The notes: a model not told the origin generated them from the sequence alone. Shown: positions 36,401 to 51,400, numbered from the stretch's first letter. The stretch: 64,000 bases of DNA from Argopecten irradians (GCF_041381155.1 NC_091134.1:62178902-62242901); one strand, 5' to 3'. Program-made: numbers and translations.

Positions 36401-39400
36401 GCTAAATTGACCCCTTTTGACCCCACCCTTCAGGCCCCCGGGGGGGTCAGCCCCATCATTTGCAAAATTTTGAATCCAAACCCTATAAGGATGTAACCAT
36501 TGCATTATGAGCGTAATCCCATGTTAAGTTGCAGAGAAAAAGTCATTTATATGGAAATTGACCACTTTTGACCCCGCCCCTCAGGCCCCCGGGGGGTCAG
36601 CCCTATCATTTGCACAATTTTGAATTCCCACACTATAAGGATACTACCATTGTATAATGGGTGCTATACCGTGCTTAGTTTCAGAGAAGAAGTCGTTTAT
36701 ATGGAAATAGCCAAATTGGCCCCTTTTGACCCCGCCCCTCAGGCCCCCTGGGGGTCAGCCCCATCATTTCCACAATTTTGAATCCCCACCCTATAAAGAT
36801 GCTACCATTGCATTATGGGTGCTATACCATGCTTAGTTTCAGAGAAGAAGTCGTTTATATGGAAATAGCCAAATTGGCCCCTTTTGACCCCGCCCCTCAG
36901 GCCCCCCGGGGGTCAGCCACATCATTTGTGCAATTTTGAATCCCCATCCTATAAAGATACTACCATTGCATTATGAGTGCTATCTCATGCTTAGTTTCAG
37001 AGAAGAAGTCGTTTATATGGAAATAGCAAAATTGACCCCTTTTGACCCCGCCCCTCAGGCCCCCGGGGGGTCAGCCACATCATTTGTACAATTTTTAATC
37101 CCTACCCTATAACGATACTACCATTGCATTATGAGTGCTATCTCATGCTTAGTTTCAGAGAAGAAGTCGTTTATATGGAAATAGCCAAATTGACCCCATT
37201 TGACCCCGCCCCTCAGGCCCCCGGGGGGTCAGCCCCATCATTGGTACAATTTTGAATCCCCACCCTATAAGGATGCTACCATTGCATTATGGGTGCTATC
37301 CCATGCTTGGTTTCAGAGAAGTCGTTTATATGGAAATAGCCAAATGGACCCCATTTGACCCCGCCCCTCAGGCCCCCTGGGGGTCAGCCCCATCATTTGT
37401 ACAATTTTGAATCCCCACCCTATAAGGATGCTACCATTGCATTATGGGTGCTATCCCATGCTTGGTTTCAGAGAAGAAGTCGTTTATATGGAAATAGCCA
37501 AATAGACCCCATTTGACCCCGCCCCTCAGGCCCCCGGGGGGTCAGCCCCATCATTTGTACAATTTTGAATCCCCACCCTATAAGGATGCTACCATTGCAT
37601 TATGGGTGCTATCCCATGCTTGGTTTCAGAGAAGAAGTCGTTTATATGGAAATAGCCAAATTGACCCCTTTTGGCCCCGCCCCTCAGGCCCCTGGGGGGT
37701 CAGCCCCATCATTTGTACAATTTTCAGTTAGTAGCCCATAAGGATGCTACTAGCCAAATTTTGTTGAAATCCGACCAGCGGTTATGGAGAAGAAGTCGAT
37801 TGTTGACGGACGGACGGACGGACGGACGGACGACGGACGACGGACGACGGACGACGGACGACGGACGACGGACGCCGGACGCCACGGTATGGCATAAGCT
37901 CACCTTGGTCCTTCGGACCAGGTGAGCTAAATATATACCGCTGGCCTAAGATAAGGTTACAACACCGAACATGCAAAATTTCCTGCGGAATATATGATAA
38001 CAGTGGAGAGTCATTTGGCTGTTTTGCCGTCTGGCCCAATGATTCTTAACTACTGCACGGTATTTAGGACGATGGCCAGAAACATAAGACGACCCGTGTT
38101 ATGAAAATTAACATTTCATTTATTTTAATCAAAGTGTTCTGAAGGTGATGATGCGTATAGTATTAACGGTAACTTAATAACTTTTGTGACTCTACACAAT
38201 TTTTTGATCTCGTTTTACAGTCCCCTTTTAAAAATTAAAAGCTGTTTCGGAAAGGTAGTGGGCCTTTAAGTCCAGTGTCAAGAGTAACTAATAACTAATT
38301 GTGTCTTTTTTGTAAAGAAATATCTTTGAATATCGGTAAAGCATGTGATATTGAGGAACCACTTGAAACCAACATATAATTGCCAGATCTGAACAATATT
38401 TCAGTTTTTTACACTTATAAACAGCCCAGGTTAACTATAGTCTGATGGACCTACCCTTCACTGTCTTTAGGAGCATACTGCCATTTCCCTCCATCCTCTT
38501 TCCGTACTACCACTGTACACAGAGCATCATACTTCATCATTTCTGTCGGAGCGAAGCACACAGGGATGTCCAGTGTGGACTTCGGCCCAACTCTGATCAG
38601 GTTCCTGTGTTTGAGTAGCAGACAGAAGGCCGACTCTTCATCCGACTTATCACTGGAACTTCCATTCATCATTCCATCTATTTCAGAGTTTGTGTCTATA
38701 ATGGCAGAAAAATATTTTTATAAAATACTCTGTAGATGGAAATTGTGGAAGTCTGAATTTAAAGACGACAATAACAAAGATTTTTTGCAAGCATTATTAA
38801 AAGTATCTGTTGCAATTTATCTTGATTATAGGATAGCACAAACTCAACAAATACATTTACAGATTTTAGTGTTTAAGAGGCCAAAAACTACAGCTGTTTG
38901 CTATCTTATTTCTGAACACATTCTATATCTTCATATTTCATAAATCATGACCACTTGAAATTACTACTACAGTACAAATTAATGTAGATGGCTATTCTCA
39001 GCTCTAACACATACACCTACCTCTCAGTAAGATGTCGACAAGGACAGCGTGATCCATGGGGTTACGGAAAGGAATGATGAGAGTGGTGTTAGATCCAGCC
39101 TCAGTAAACACACTGACGGGGTCCTGGGGGAGGGGCAGGAGGCCTGTCCCTGAGGCTATAAACACCCATTCACCAAGCTGTGGGAAGGGAAAATAACATT
39201 TTACTTCTCCGATCATATTAAAGCAGCAGTGCTTTAGACACTGAAACTTTGTACCATAATCAAACTGCATCAAAAGCTTCCAGAAATTCCAAAAGGTGCA
39301 TTTGATCACACCTGTGATTTGATATATTATCAAATCTAATCTAACAGACGCATTATTAGGCTCTAACACAGGAACTAGCAAAACGTTATCGTCTCACCTG

Positions 39401-42400
39401 TTCACTGTTGAAAATGACCTTGGTCAAGTGGTCACCTTGACCAAGGGTGGACGGCATGAAATGAATGGGCACCTCAATGGACGAGCGTGGCCGAAGCACA
39501 AGAGGGCGCTCATTGTCACGCTCCAGTGAGAAATTGTTGGTGTTGGACATCATCGGAATCAGCTCCAGAGTTTCATCTGTTGGATTCTCCAATAGAATGG
39601 TCTGCTTTGTCCACCTGGAATGAATTATTAGCTATGTACTGGGTATATAGATGAACAACATAGTGTTCATATCATAGCAGGTGTTGTCCTTAACATACAA
39701 AGACTGCTGTATTCTCTGTGTCTGTAGGATTCCAAAACTCTAATATTGTACAGTCAAACCTCGATGATTCAAACTCCGATGAATCATATTTCTCGCGGTA
39801 TCGAACTTTTTGTCTGGTCCCGAATTTCTTCACTATATAACATTACTAACTAACCCATGTATGAATCAAAGTTTTAAGAATCAAAGTTCTCGATGTATCG
39901 AACTTTTTTCATGGAACATTTGTTATAGAATCATAGATAACTGACACTCGATGATTCGAATAAAAATTTACCTGTACAGATCAGGTGTTCGCCGATACCC
40001 TGCGGCATGCTGTCACACCTAGCTGTCTCGCGACAGCCCTTCGATGGACAATATGGATTATGACAGCTTGTGTTGCTTGCTTGATATCATCAAGATAATT
40101 AATATCACTGATCAGGCCGATACCCGGTGCTTTGTTTTTACAAGCTGCATTATTAAATCATTAGTACGGCAAAGATACAGTTAGCCGTTTTTGATGTTCG
40201 CCGCCGCTATTGGTAGCTGTTTGTAGAATTTACTGAACGGGAAATAGCAAGCCACATTATTGGTAACTGTTACATTGAAAAACTTTGGCATAAATACTGG
40301 AGCAAATCGATCATTCTAAATTGAAGTATTTTGTAGGTGTTGTAGCGCTTTTGGTTCCTCCTTTCTAATTTTGTCTTTACAACGTGTGTTTGTTTTTGTA
40401 TTCATTCTGTAATATTAACCATCGCTTAAATAGTCACCAAACGTACACATGTACATGAGTAGTACACGAAAGTCTTGTTTATAATGTACATGTATTGCTA
40501 ACAATAGTAATACATGTGATTAATTGCATACTTCGTTTTTATTTTGTTTTGTTTGTAGTAAATACGATGATTATAAAGTTTACGGAATGGAGACGACATG
40601 TACACAACTACCACAGTTGGTCATGGTAAAAAAAACATCGGTCTAATTTCAACCATGAATAATTCAAAGTCTCGATGTTTCTAAGTTTTTCTGACGGTCC
40701 CTTGAACTTCGATACATCGAGGTTTGACTGTAATAGTTTTTGTAAGTGTACTTACCTTCCCAGATCACACTCCATGTGGGGTAGTGTTGTCTGTGGAGGG
40801 GGCTCAGCTTGTAGGCGAAGGTCATACCAGAATTCACCCACACTCTCATGGAAAAATATCAAGCTGAAATGTAAATAACATACAATGTAAGTGATCATGA
40901 TCAGCATCAGGAATCAGCTGATAACCAATGTATTATATACATACCTGAAATGTTGTACTTATTTTGATAAATTCAGTAGACTTGCCAGACCTTAAGTTGT
41001 TGATAAGATGTTCTCAGCAGAATTTGAATACTAAATTATCTCCTACTAGTTAATTAAAAATTTGAAATCAGACAGGTACATTGCTGAGTCAAAATTATCA
41101 AGCCATGTTTTAGGGATGATTTTGATATTCTAGATACTGGTGGCCAGTCTAGCTTTACAAAAGAAAAACTCTTTCCATGAAACAGTAAATGCAATCATAA
41201 TGTTTATCAGTTTCTGACATAGTCTGTCTGGAACCTACCTTCCTCTCTGTTTTCCGACGATGGCTGGTGCATATGTAACCGTGTAGACATCCTTCTCACC
41301 TGCGTCCAGAGTTATACTGGACGGACCAGAGAGGTTACGGCCCTCTATCTGAGCATCAATGGTGATACTGTGTGGTGTGGGATTTCTCACGATCACTTCA
41401 ATCACAGCCTTTTTCTACAACCAAACAATTCACAGTGATTACCAGAGGCATATATTTTAGAGGGACTAATAAGTTTGAGATTTTTTTTATTATTTCCAAG
41501 ATAGTGTGCTAAAGTTAAAAGCACTGTATATAACCAAAAAACAACTTAAATAATACCAAACTTATATAATTACCTGACAAGCACAGACGACAGACATGAT
41601 ACGCTCTGGTGGTGGGGGTTTCACATGGACCTCTAGGGAGTACCATATACGGTAACCATAGTATTTCCTACTCTCCTCATCCTCGTCCTCAGGGATTTCA
41701 TCTCCATCACTGTCAACTTCACTGTTTAGGAAGACAATCCAATGTAAAGGGGTAATAATTCAATGATTATCAGGATGAAAAGAGCTTTATTTTCTTGGTA
41801 TTCAATGTTTTCATACAACTAACTCAGAATGTACCTAGAATTTAATATCTTTTTATAGGAACAAAAAAAGCAAACAGAAAAGTGTGAAAAACAAAGTATG
41901 AAATAGATAACGAGAGTAATAATTAGACAAATACATTATCTAATCTGTATGTCTGATCATCATTATAAAGTACTTACATGACTGGGTTCTTGCCAGCGAT
42001 GAAGGCCACAATGCCCTTGTAGATTCCTCGTTTCGAGGGAGTGAGAGACATGTTGTAGACTCCAGTCTTACCCTGGAGTACAGTCAGGGAAGTGTTTCCA
42101 CTCAGGAATGGCAGGTCCGACTCAACCTAGGAATGAAGACACACAGCTAGTGATCCAAATAAGAATGGGAATAGCTCAACGTAGTACATGAAAACTATTG
42201 TAATCATTTGTACCAAGTTGCAATACTGCTTTATAATTAATCTCACTAAATAAAAAAGTAAAAAGAAAGTGCATAGATACTTACCCTATAACACATCTTC
42301 CTTTTGGTGACATTTGGAATCTTCAGGATATGTGCCGTGCTGAGAAAGAAAATATGAGATTAATTTTACTAATACACAATCAGTAACATATCTGCGATCA

Positions 42401-45400
42401 AATGGAAATAAAAACAGTTTACAAAACTGAAAAGAAAATATCATATTTTGTCAAGCATACCTTTTCTTGGCATCACACTTGATGACTACATGGTCGAGGG
42501 CCAGTGGTTTCTCCGGTCGGCCGTGAAGATGGTAGATATGTTCTGTACCATCCTCAGTATTAGTAAGTATAAGCTTCCCCTACAAATCAGATATTAGAAA
42601 TCTTATACCAATGAAATCTTAAATAGACCTGACAATTCTGTTACATCATGTTAAATTATACTCCATGTCTATCTCAAAGTTTAAGAACAAGCTCTATAAT
42701 ACATATATATGGCATTATTCCGTCTCAAGAGTAACTTATTTACATATCAGCTAGCAAAATGTGGAAAATAAGGAAACAAGAAATATGCTTCAGAAAAAAA
42801 ACTAAGAAAAGTAGAAATTCTGTATAATGCCATTATATCACATTTAACTTTAAAAAGGATGCTTCGCTATCCCATTTCATACTCTAATCGAAGTACATTT
42901 GTCCATGACCTGTATGTGAATGTTTGAAGGTGTAAAACTCTTGCTAAATAGCTATAATACAGAAATAATAATATCTATCTAGTAATAGCCTTCTACTTGT
43001 GAGTTACATATCAACTGACCTTGACCTCCACCTCGTTCTGAGGTTTGAAGACGAGTGGGTAGGTGGTGGGGTTGTAGGCCTTTACCAGTACTGTGGGGGG
43101 CCCGTAGAATCCTGATCCCTCTATGGAGGCCTTCAGAGGCCAATCATGATTGGTCATGTTCACCTGGTAAAATATTTATCATAGAATATTATAATTGAAC
43201 TTCAAATTTTTTTTTCACTTGAGGTACATTTTTAATAGATTTTTTTCACATAATACAAAGACAAATACAAAAGAAACATCTCTTTCACTCTCACTTTTAG
43301 TATTTAGTATATTTTGAGTGCCTTGTTTAAGTCACAAAAAGAGATTTTTTTAAAGTTTCGAAATTTTTTAGAAAATAACATTTTTGAAATGAAAATACTG
43401 GATTACATCTGTTGTGTATCTACAATGTATTTATATAAAATTTCTCTATGCAAATAGTAGTATTTATATTCACATATTATAAATCTCTAGCCAGATTTGA
43501 TTTAAATTTGAAGTTTGTGCCTAAATTTTTTTTTGCTAACTTATGTTGAATACAAATAGAAATGTCTGTAATACATAAAACCCTTAGTAACACTAAATGC
43601 CCCTTTTCATGTATGGAGTATAAAAGAGAATGATATATAGTAGGAGAGAGACTTACAACTGGTATCTCTTGTGACACAGACTGATGGACTGGTGTTTTGA
43701 ACTGTAACTCTGCCGTGCTGCCCTCTGGGTTGACGGTACACTCGATCTTATAAACCCTGACATCGTCACGGCCACGCAGGACCACCTCACATGGGTAGTG
43801 ACCAGGCTCCTTGGCCTTGAACTTGATGGGCAGCTCCAGGAATGGCTCCTTGCCTTGATACTCTGCAGATTAATGATTTAATATAATAATTTATACAGTT
43901 TCTAGTCTGCTGTAGAAGACTGGGAAATATTAACGGTAAGCTTCTCAATTTTATTATCAAATCAGCCAAATAGAGAAAACTTTTAAGATCTGAATCATTA
44001 TCTGCAGATGCCAATCTAACTTAACATTAAAATTTCAGAAAATTATTCTGACATTCAATTGAATTGAATTATAGTAAATCATTGTTTAAATTTTCTCTGA
44101 GATTTGAATATTAAACTTTACAGCATTAGATATACAGTGTCAAGATGTTGATATCGTACCAGCAGCTGAAGCACTGTAAGATCGTGATGATGGAGGAGGC
44201 ATCATTGTCAGTTTGTTTGGTAGGGTGAAGAACTCAGAGTCCACTTCCACAGTAAATTCAGCCTCACGTGGAGATTTGCTGGGCTGAAAGTTCAGGTACA
44301 TATGTAATAAGTACAAGTGATGGCTGTATTCTGGTCATATCAAACTCATTATATACAAAATAGACAATATCAAGTTTTATGTTGTGAATTGCTTTCAAAG
44401 TCTACTGTTATATAAGATCTAACAAAGCAGCTATTAGGAATTACATATAGACTGCAGCAAAACATAAAAAAATGAAAAAGCAGCAAATTAATGTTAGGTT
44501 ATTCTGATATTATCAAGCAAAATCCAAAGTAAGTAAATAAAATATCACTCTATATGTGCTAAAAACAATATACAAGAGGCCCAGAGGGCCTGTATCGCTC
44601 ACCTGGTTTTTTGTTAGTAATTATCACAAGACTCTGACAATTAGAAAAATAAGCAAAATTGACTCCCAAAGTTTAATTTTGAATCACAACCATACAATGA
44701 TGCTATTGATACCATACAAATATGCTATCCAATACATAGGTTCAGAGACAAAGTAATTTATATGAAAATAGTAGCCTAATTGACCTTTTGACCTCGCATC
44801 TATTACCGTCTAAGGCCCCGGGGGTCAGCCCTATCATTTGTACAATTTCAAATCCCAACCCTATAAGGATGCTACCATTGCACTATAAGTGCTCTTCCAT
44901 TCTTAGTTGCAGAGAAGAAGTCGTTTATATGGAAATAGCTAAATTGACCCCTTTTGACCCCACCCTTCAGGCCCCCGGGGGGTCAGCCCCATCATTTGCA
45001 AAATTTTGAATCCAAACCCTATAAGGATGTAACCATTGCATTATGAGCGTAATCCCATGTTAAGTTGCAGAGAAAAAGTCATATATATATGAAAATTGAC
45101 CACTTTTGACCCCGCCCCTCAGGCCCCCGGGGGGTCAGCCCTATCATTTGCACAATTTTGAATTCCCACACTATAAGGATACTACCATTGTATTATGGGT
45201 GCTATACTGTGCTTAGTTTCAGAGAAGAAGTCGTTTAAATGGAAATAGCCAAATTGGCCACTTTCGACCCCGCCCCTCAGGCCCCCAGGGGGTCAGCCCC
45301 ATCATTTGCACAATTTTGAATCCCCACCCTATAAAGATGCCACCATTGCATTATGGGTGCTATACCATGCTTAGTTTCAGAGAAGAAGTCGTTTATATGG

Positions 45401-48400
45401 AAATAGCCAAATTGGCCCCTTTTGACCCCGCCCCTCAGGCCCCCCGGGGGTCAGCCCCATCATTTGTACAATTTTGAATCCCCAACCTATAAAGATACTA
45501 CCATTGCATTATGAGTGCTATCTCATGCTTAGTTTCAGAGAAGAAGTCGTTTATATGGAAATAGCCAAATTGACCCCATTTGACCCCGCCCCTCAGGCCC
45601 CCGGGGGGTCAGCCCCATCATTTGTACAATTATGAATCCCCAGCCTATAAGGATGCTACCATTGCATTATGGGTGCTATCCCATGCTTGGTTTCAGAGAA
45701 GAAGTCGTTTATATGGAAATAGCCAAATTGACCCCTTTTGACCCCGCCCCTCAGGCCCCCGGGGGGTCAGCCACATCATTTGTACAATTTTTAATCCCCA
45801 CCCTATAACGATACTACCATTGCATTATGAGTGCTATCTCATGCTTAGTTTCAGAGAAGAAGTCGTTTATATGGAAATAGCCAAATTGACCCCATTTGAC
45901 CCCGCCCCTCAGGCCCCCGGGGGGTCAGCCCCATCATTTGTACAATTTTGAATCCCCACCCTATAAGGATGCTACCATTGCATTATGGATGCTATCCCAT
46001 GCTTGGTTTCAGAGAAGAAGTCGTTTATATGGAAATAGCCAAATTGACCCCTTTTGGCCCCGCCCCTCAGGCCCCTGGGGGGTCAGCCCCATCATTTGTA
46101 CAATTTTGAATCCCCACCCTATAAGAATGCTACCATTGCATTATGGGTGCTATCCCATGCTTGGTTTCAGAGAAGAAGTCGTTTATATGGAAATAGCCAA
46201 ATTGACCCCTTTTGGCCCCGCCCCTCAGGCCCCTGGGGGGTCAGCCCCATCATTTGTACAATTTTCAGTTAGTAGTCCATAAGGATGCTACCAGTCAAAT
46301 TTTGTTGAAATCCGACCAGCGGTTATGGAGAAGAAGTCGATTGTTGACGGACGGACGGACGGACGGACGACGGACGACGGACGACGGACGACGGACGACG
46401 GACGCCGGACGCCACGGTATGGCATAAGCTCACCTTGGTCCTTCGGACCAGGTGAGCTAACCAGGTACTTCAAAACATACCATTTAAACCAGCAAAAAGA
46501 ATAAAGTTGGTGAAAACGGATTTAACAAATGTAAATGTAAACAAACACAGATGAATCATTAAGGAAAACATAATAGAATTTAAACAAACCATGCAATGGT
46601 GTTTTAGAGTGATGAGAAATGTGAAGTAGATCACCTTGCTAACATACCACGCAAATAGTAATCTTATCAAAATCAAACATACATTACAATACTTGTAATT
46701 CAATTTTGTTTCTACTTTAAAACAGTGATTTTTTATTAATACACTGATTCTTGTAAGCTATAGAAGTAGAACTTTGATTGTCTCCTTAAAATTTATTTTT
46801 TGTTTAATCCTTCCAAATGACATAGATAATGAAGCAGGAACCAAGCAATAATGAACTTAATCAAGGTTGCTGTATACAATGGTACAAGATAATGGATCAG
46901 TGTTTATCGGTGTAAAACTACAGGAGCATGCAATGATGTAACACCATAATCATTTATACCATGTTTTCTGAGTCAGTACAATCTTGTGCTCCTGTCGATG
47001 ATGACACAATCTGTCAAATGGGGAGATAGAAATTTAATGGTTTGATCTTATAGGTAAGATAAACTTTTTTATTATTAATTTGTGCATAGAAAAATAACAA
47101 TTCTAAAAGTTTTATTGGTGATAATAAAGGTGAAATTATGTAAATCTATACATGACATGGCTCAGCCACACAAACGGTTGTTGGGACATTTCATTTTCAA
47201 AATCCTGTTAAACTGGCGGTGATAAAAACACAATAATGGCCCATTAATGGATGATCATAAACCAAGGATCATAATGGAGAATGATTACATAGGAATGCTA
47301 CAGTATTATCACAGCCCATATTGATGTGAGTGATTGACAGGTAGGTAACAATGATCATTGATCACATGAATAATGGAAAGTGTTTATGAGAATCATCCCA
47401 ACCAATCTCATAAAATTAAAAGATTTATTACCAAAAATTATTTGACCATCCCAATCCATCTCGTAAAAATTAAATGGAATTTTTTTTTTTTAAATTCCTT
47501 AATCTAGACAAAGAAATAATGCCCCATTGAGATTAATGGAAAAGAAATACAAACTAGAGTTCTATCTATTTACCAACACCATGTATATGGATTATTTGTA
47601 TGCTGTATAATGTTAGTTTGAATTGACCGACTCAATTTTGTGCTAGATTGGAGTTTCTCATATCAATAAATTATCATTTACAAATAAATGTAAAAACTTG
47701 AATATGTAGACGTAATATGAGTGTATGTTATACAGCATACAAAACAGAAGTACAGGTCATGCCCTGTTTGTTAATGGTGCATGGAGGAGCAATTTGTTTT
47801 AGGATGAGACAGAGAAGAGGATAGGACCTGGAGGAGCAGTTTGTTTTAAAATGAGACAGAGAGGAGGATAGGACCTGGAGGAGCAGTTTGTTTTAGGATG
47901 AGACAGAGAGGAGGATAGGACCTGGAGGAGCAGTTTGTTTTAGGATGAGACAGAGAGGGGGATAGGACCTGGAGGAGCAGTTTGTTTTAAAATGAGACAG
48001 AGAGGAGGATAGGACCTGGAGGAGCAGTTTGTTTTAAAATGAGACAGAGAGGAGGATAGGACCTGGAGGAGCAGTTTGTTTTAAAATGAGACAGAGGAGG
48101 ATAGGACCTGGAGGAGCAGTTTGTTTTAAAATGAGACAGAGAGGAGGATAGGACCTGGAGGAGCAGTTTGTTTTAGGATGAGACAGGGAGGAGGATAGGA
48201 CCTGGAGGAGCAGTTTGTTTTAGGATGAGACAGAGAGGAGGATAGGAGGAGGATCAAGAGGAGGATGATAAGGATTCACCTTCACTGAGCGGCTAGTTTT
48301 TTGTGGTATGTTGCTCGTGAGCAGAGAGATAGTTTTGGCGGTGACACTACTTGTTTTCAGGGTTCCTGTGATCTGTCGACGCTGGAGTTCCTTGGACGAC

Positions 48401-51400
48401 ATGTGCTGTAAAACAGGCAGTCACAACAAAAAGTGAAACATGATATCATACAACAGTCTCAACACCTTGTGGTCAGTTCACCAATATATTATATAAATGA
48501 AATTCACACACAAAACTTACATGAATATTAAAAGCCACAAAAAGTATGTAAATACTATATCAGCTTTAATTTGAATATCATTCTCAGTAAGCACCTTAAC
48601 ATATTGTTTGTTTATTATCCTGACAAGACCTTGAAATCAAAGAGGTATTGACATAAACTGATTGCATTCCTGCATGAATTATCAAGATCAGAAGGACTGA
48701 CAGACAATTTTTTCAGTATGGCATAGAAATAGGTTTTAAAAGTTATCTTTGATTTTTACCATGGATATTTGTATAAACTGTAAACCCCTTTCTGACCTAG
48801 ATCTGTAAGCAGGTGTTGTCAATGACGGGACAACTTGTAAATCATAGTATAAAACTGAAGACTTGTATTTTTTCATTTTCATTACTGCAAGATTACATCT
48901 GTGATATTTTGCTTGAATTAAAATAATGTGTTTTTTAATTTCATTATTCTATTAATTAAAGCTGATAGAGTAAACAAAATACCTAAACATGACAGATACA
49001 GAACATAGAACTAACACTTACAACCCTCCACCTTTACACGGCATGTCACCATAGAGAAGCATTTATAAATATAATATCTATAATAAACACGTCACCATAG
49101 AGAAGCATTTATAAATATAATATCTATAATAAACACGTCACCATAGAGAAGCATTTATAAAGATAATATCTATAATAAACACGTCACCATAGAGAAGCAT
49201 TTATAAAGATAATATCTATAATAAACACGTCACCATAGAGAAGCATTTATAAAGATAATATCTATAATAAACACGTCACCATAGAGAAGCATTTATAAAT
49301 ATAATATCTATAATAAACACGTCACCATAGAGAAGCATTTATAAAGATAATATCTATAATAAACACGTCACCATAGAGAAGCATTTATAAATATAATATC
49401 TATAATAAACACGTCACCATAGAGAAGCATTTATAAATATAATATCTATAATAAACACGTCACCATAGAGAAGCATTTATAAAGATAATATCTATAATAA
49501 ACATGTCACCATAGAGAAGCATTTATAAATATAATATCTATAATAAACACAACAATAAGGTCTACTGTGATCACCATCTACTTTATAAACAAGTCTAGGA
49601 AAACTACAGGTGCAAATAAAACTACTGGTGCAAATAAAACTACTGTTCTCCAAAAAGTGATCTCCACAAACAAACTACAAAATCTAATGAAGAAATAAAA
49701 TTCTAAATATGGAACATTTGCATCAGATTTATTATTTAACATCATGTTTAAGTAAAATATTATCAGATAGATAAATAAGGAGCAGCTCTATTCAAACCTA
49801 CAGACACCATATACTGTAGTGTTAAGTGAAATAAGATAATATCATTTCAATTGCATTGATTCTTAGTAAACCAATGATTATTGTTTGACATCATTGAACA
49901 GTAATTTATCTTTGAATCAATGGATGAAAGTGACAGTACATAATATATAAAGGAGGATGTTCCAGCCAGTTCCATTAATTCTTTGGTAGATCTGATACCA
50001 TCCCAGCCCACTATCTACCAGCCCCTCCCACCTACCTGTTGGGCGGCCATCAGCAGTGCCTTCTCCTTGGTCTTGTTGAGGATTGGGACCTTGAGCGTCT
50101 CCTGTAGTGTCTGTCCCGATTCACATTTCCAGTACACGACTCGATCATCTCCACCAAACAAACCACGTCCAGTACCTGAGAGGTAAATAATAGATATATA
50201 GGCTATATGGTCAAATAAGTGTGTTTTTTTTTTTTTTTTTAATAAAAGTGCTAGTCATAAAATGATATTCACATGCACATATATGATTGTATTCATCTGT
50301 TAAGTCAAAGCAAATAATCTTGATCTATGATCTATCTTGGCCCTGATTTGTCAAAAGAAAAGGGCATGGCCGACTTAAGTCAGAACAATCAACATCTTAC
50401 GTAATTTGTGTCAATTTTTTAGTAAGTCTATTTAGTATCTTGTCTTCATCTCATAATATTTATATAATGGTGGGATTGTACTATAATACCTGAGGTTGAT
50501 TATACTTCTACCCTACACTGGCTGTACAGCACAGTCTCTAAGTAATAACACACTCACCTGCTGCAGCAGCACTACTGATCCTCACACTGTGGGGGGTTTT
50601 AACAAATGGTACCACAGCAGGGAGGGGCAGGGTGGCTGTTGCCTCAACCGAGTACAGGAACTCTCCAATAGATTCATTGAGGAAGATCACCGACACCTGC
50701 CGCTCACCGATATTGAAGGGCAGGAAGTAGATCTCAATAGTGGACGAGCCCTTCGCATCCAAGTAGACACTGGAGTTAGGACTATAGAATGCACTCAGGG
50801 ACGTCTGGTCATCTGGAAAATAGAAATGTATTGTATGATCAAGGTGTCATATCTTAGTCCAATGGTGATTCTAAATGTTTTCAGACTTTTGTTGAGGATC
50901 TTAAGTATCATATAAAATACTGCTTGTATAACATGGAAAGGTGGTGAAGGGGAATACTGATACTCCAGGTGGTAAGAAAAGAAAATTCCAAGCTTATAAA
51001 GTATAAAGAGAAAAATAATAACTTCTCAGAATATGTTGAGAATATTATAATCACCTACACTTGATAATGTAATTGCCACTGTTAACTGTGGTAAGTCAGA
51101 ACAAAGCAAACAGAAATTTACCATTCTTACCATTATTTTGTTCCATTTCCTCTGGTGGCTTTGGTGGAGGGGTTGGAGGAGTCTCTGGACGTTTCTGACC
51201 GTGATCTATACGAGCTCGAACTTTCCGTTTCTTCCTTTCTTTAGGTTTCAGCAAAGAACTTGGTTTTCCTGGTTCGAGAAGGCTCGACTGTGCCTCAACT
51301 AAAACGATCCTGAAGTCCCCAGACTCATTGAATGGATTGCGAACATTTATCGGGATCTTCTCTAGCTCATAACACGGCGCCTCACACTTAATTGTATACT

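Noticed and set aside
36251..37925. ORFs repeating PRPSGPWGVSPIICTI-like motifs in the pearl-like elements
   Set aside because: They run through the ~157-bp core tandem repeats in several frames and have no start or domain logic.
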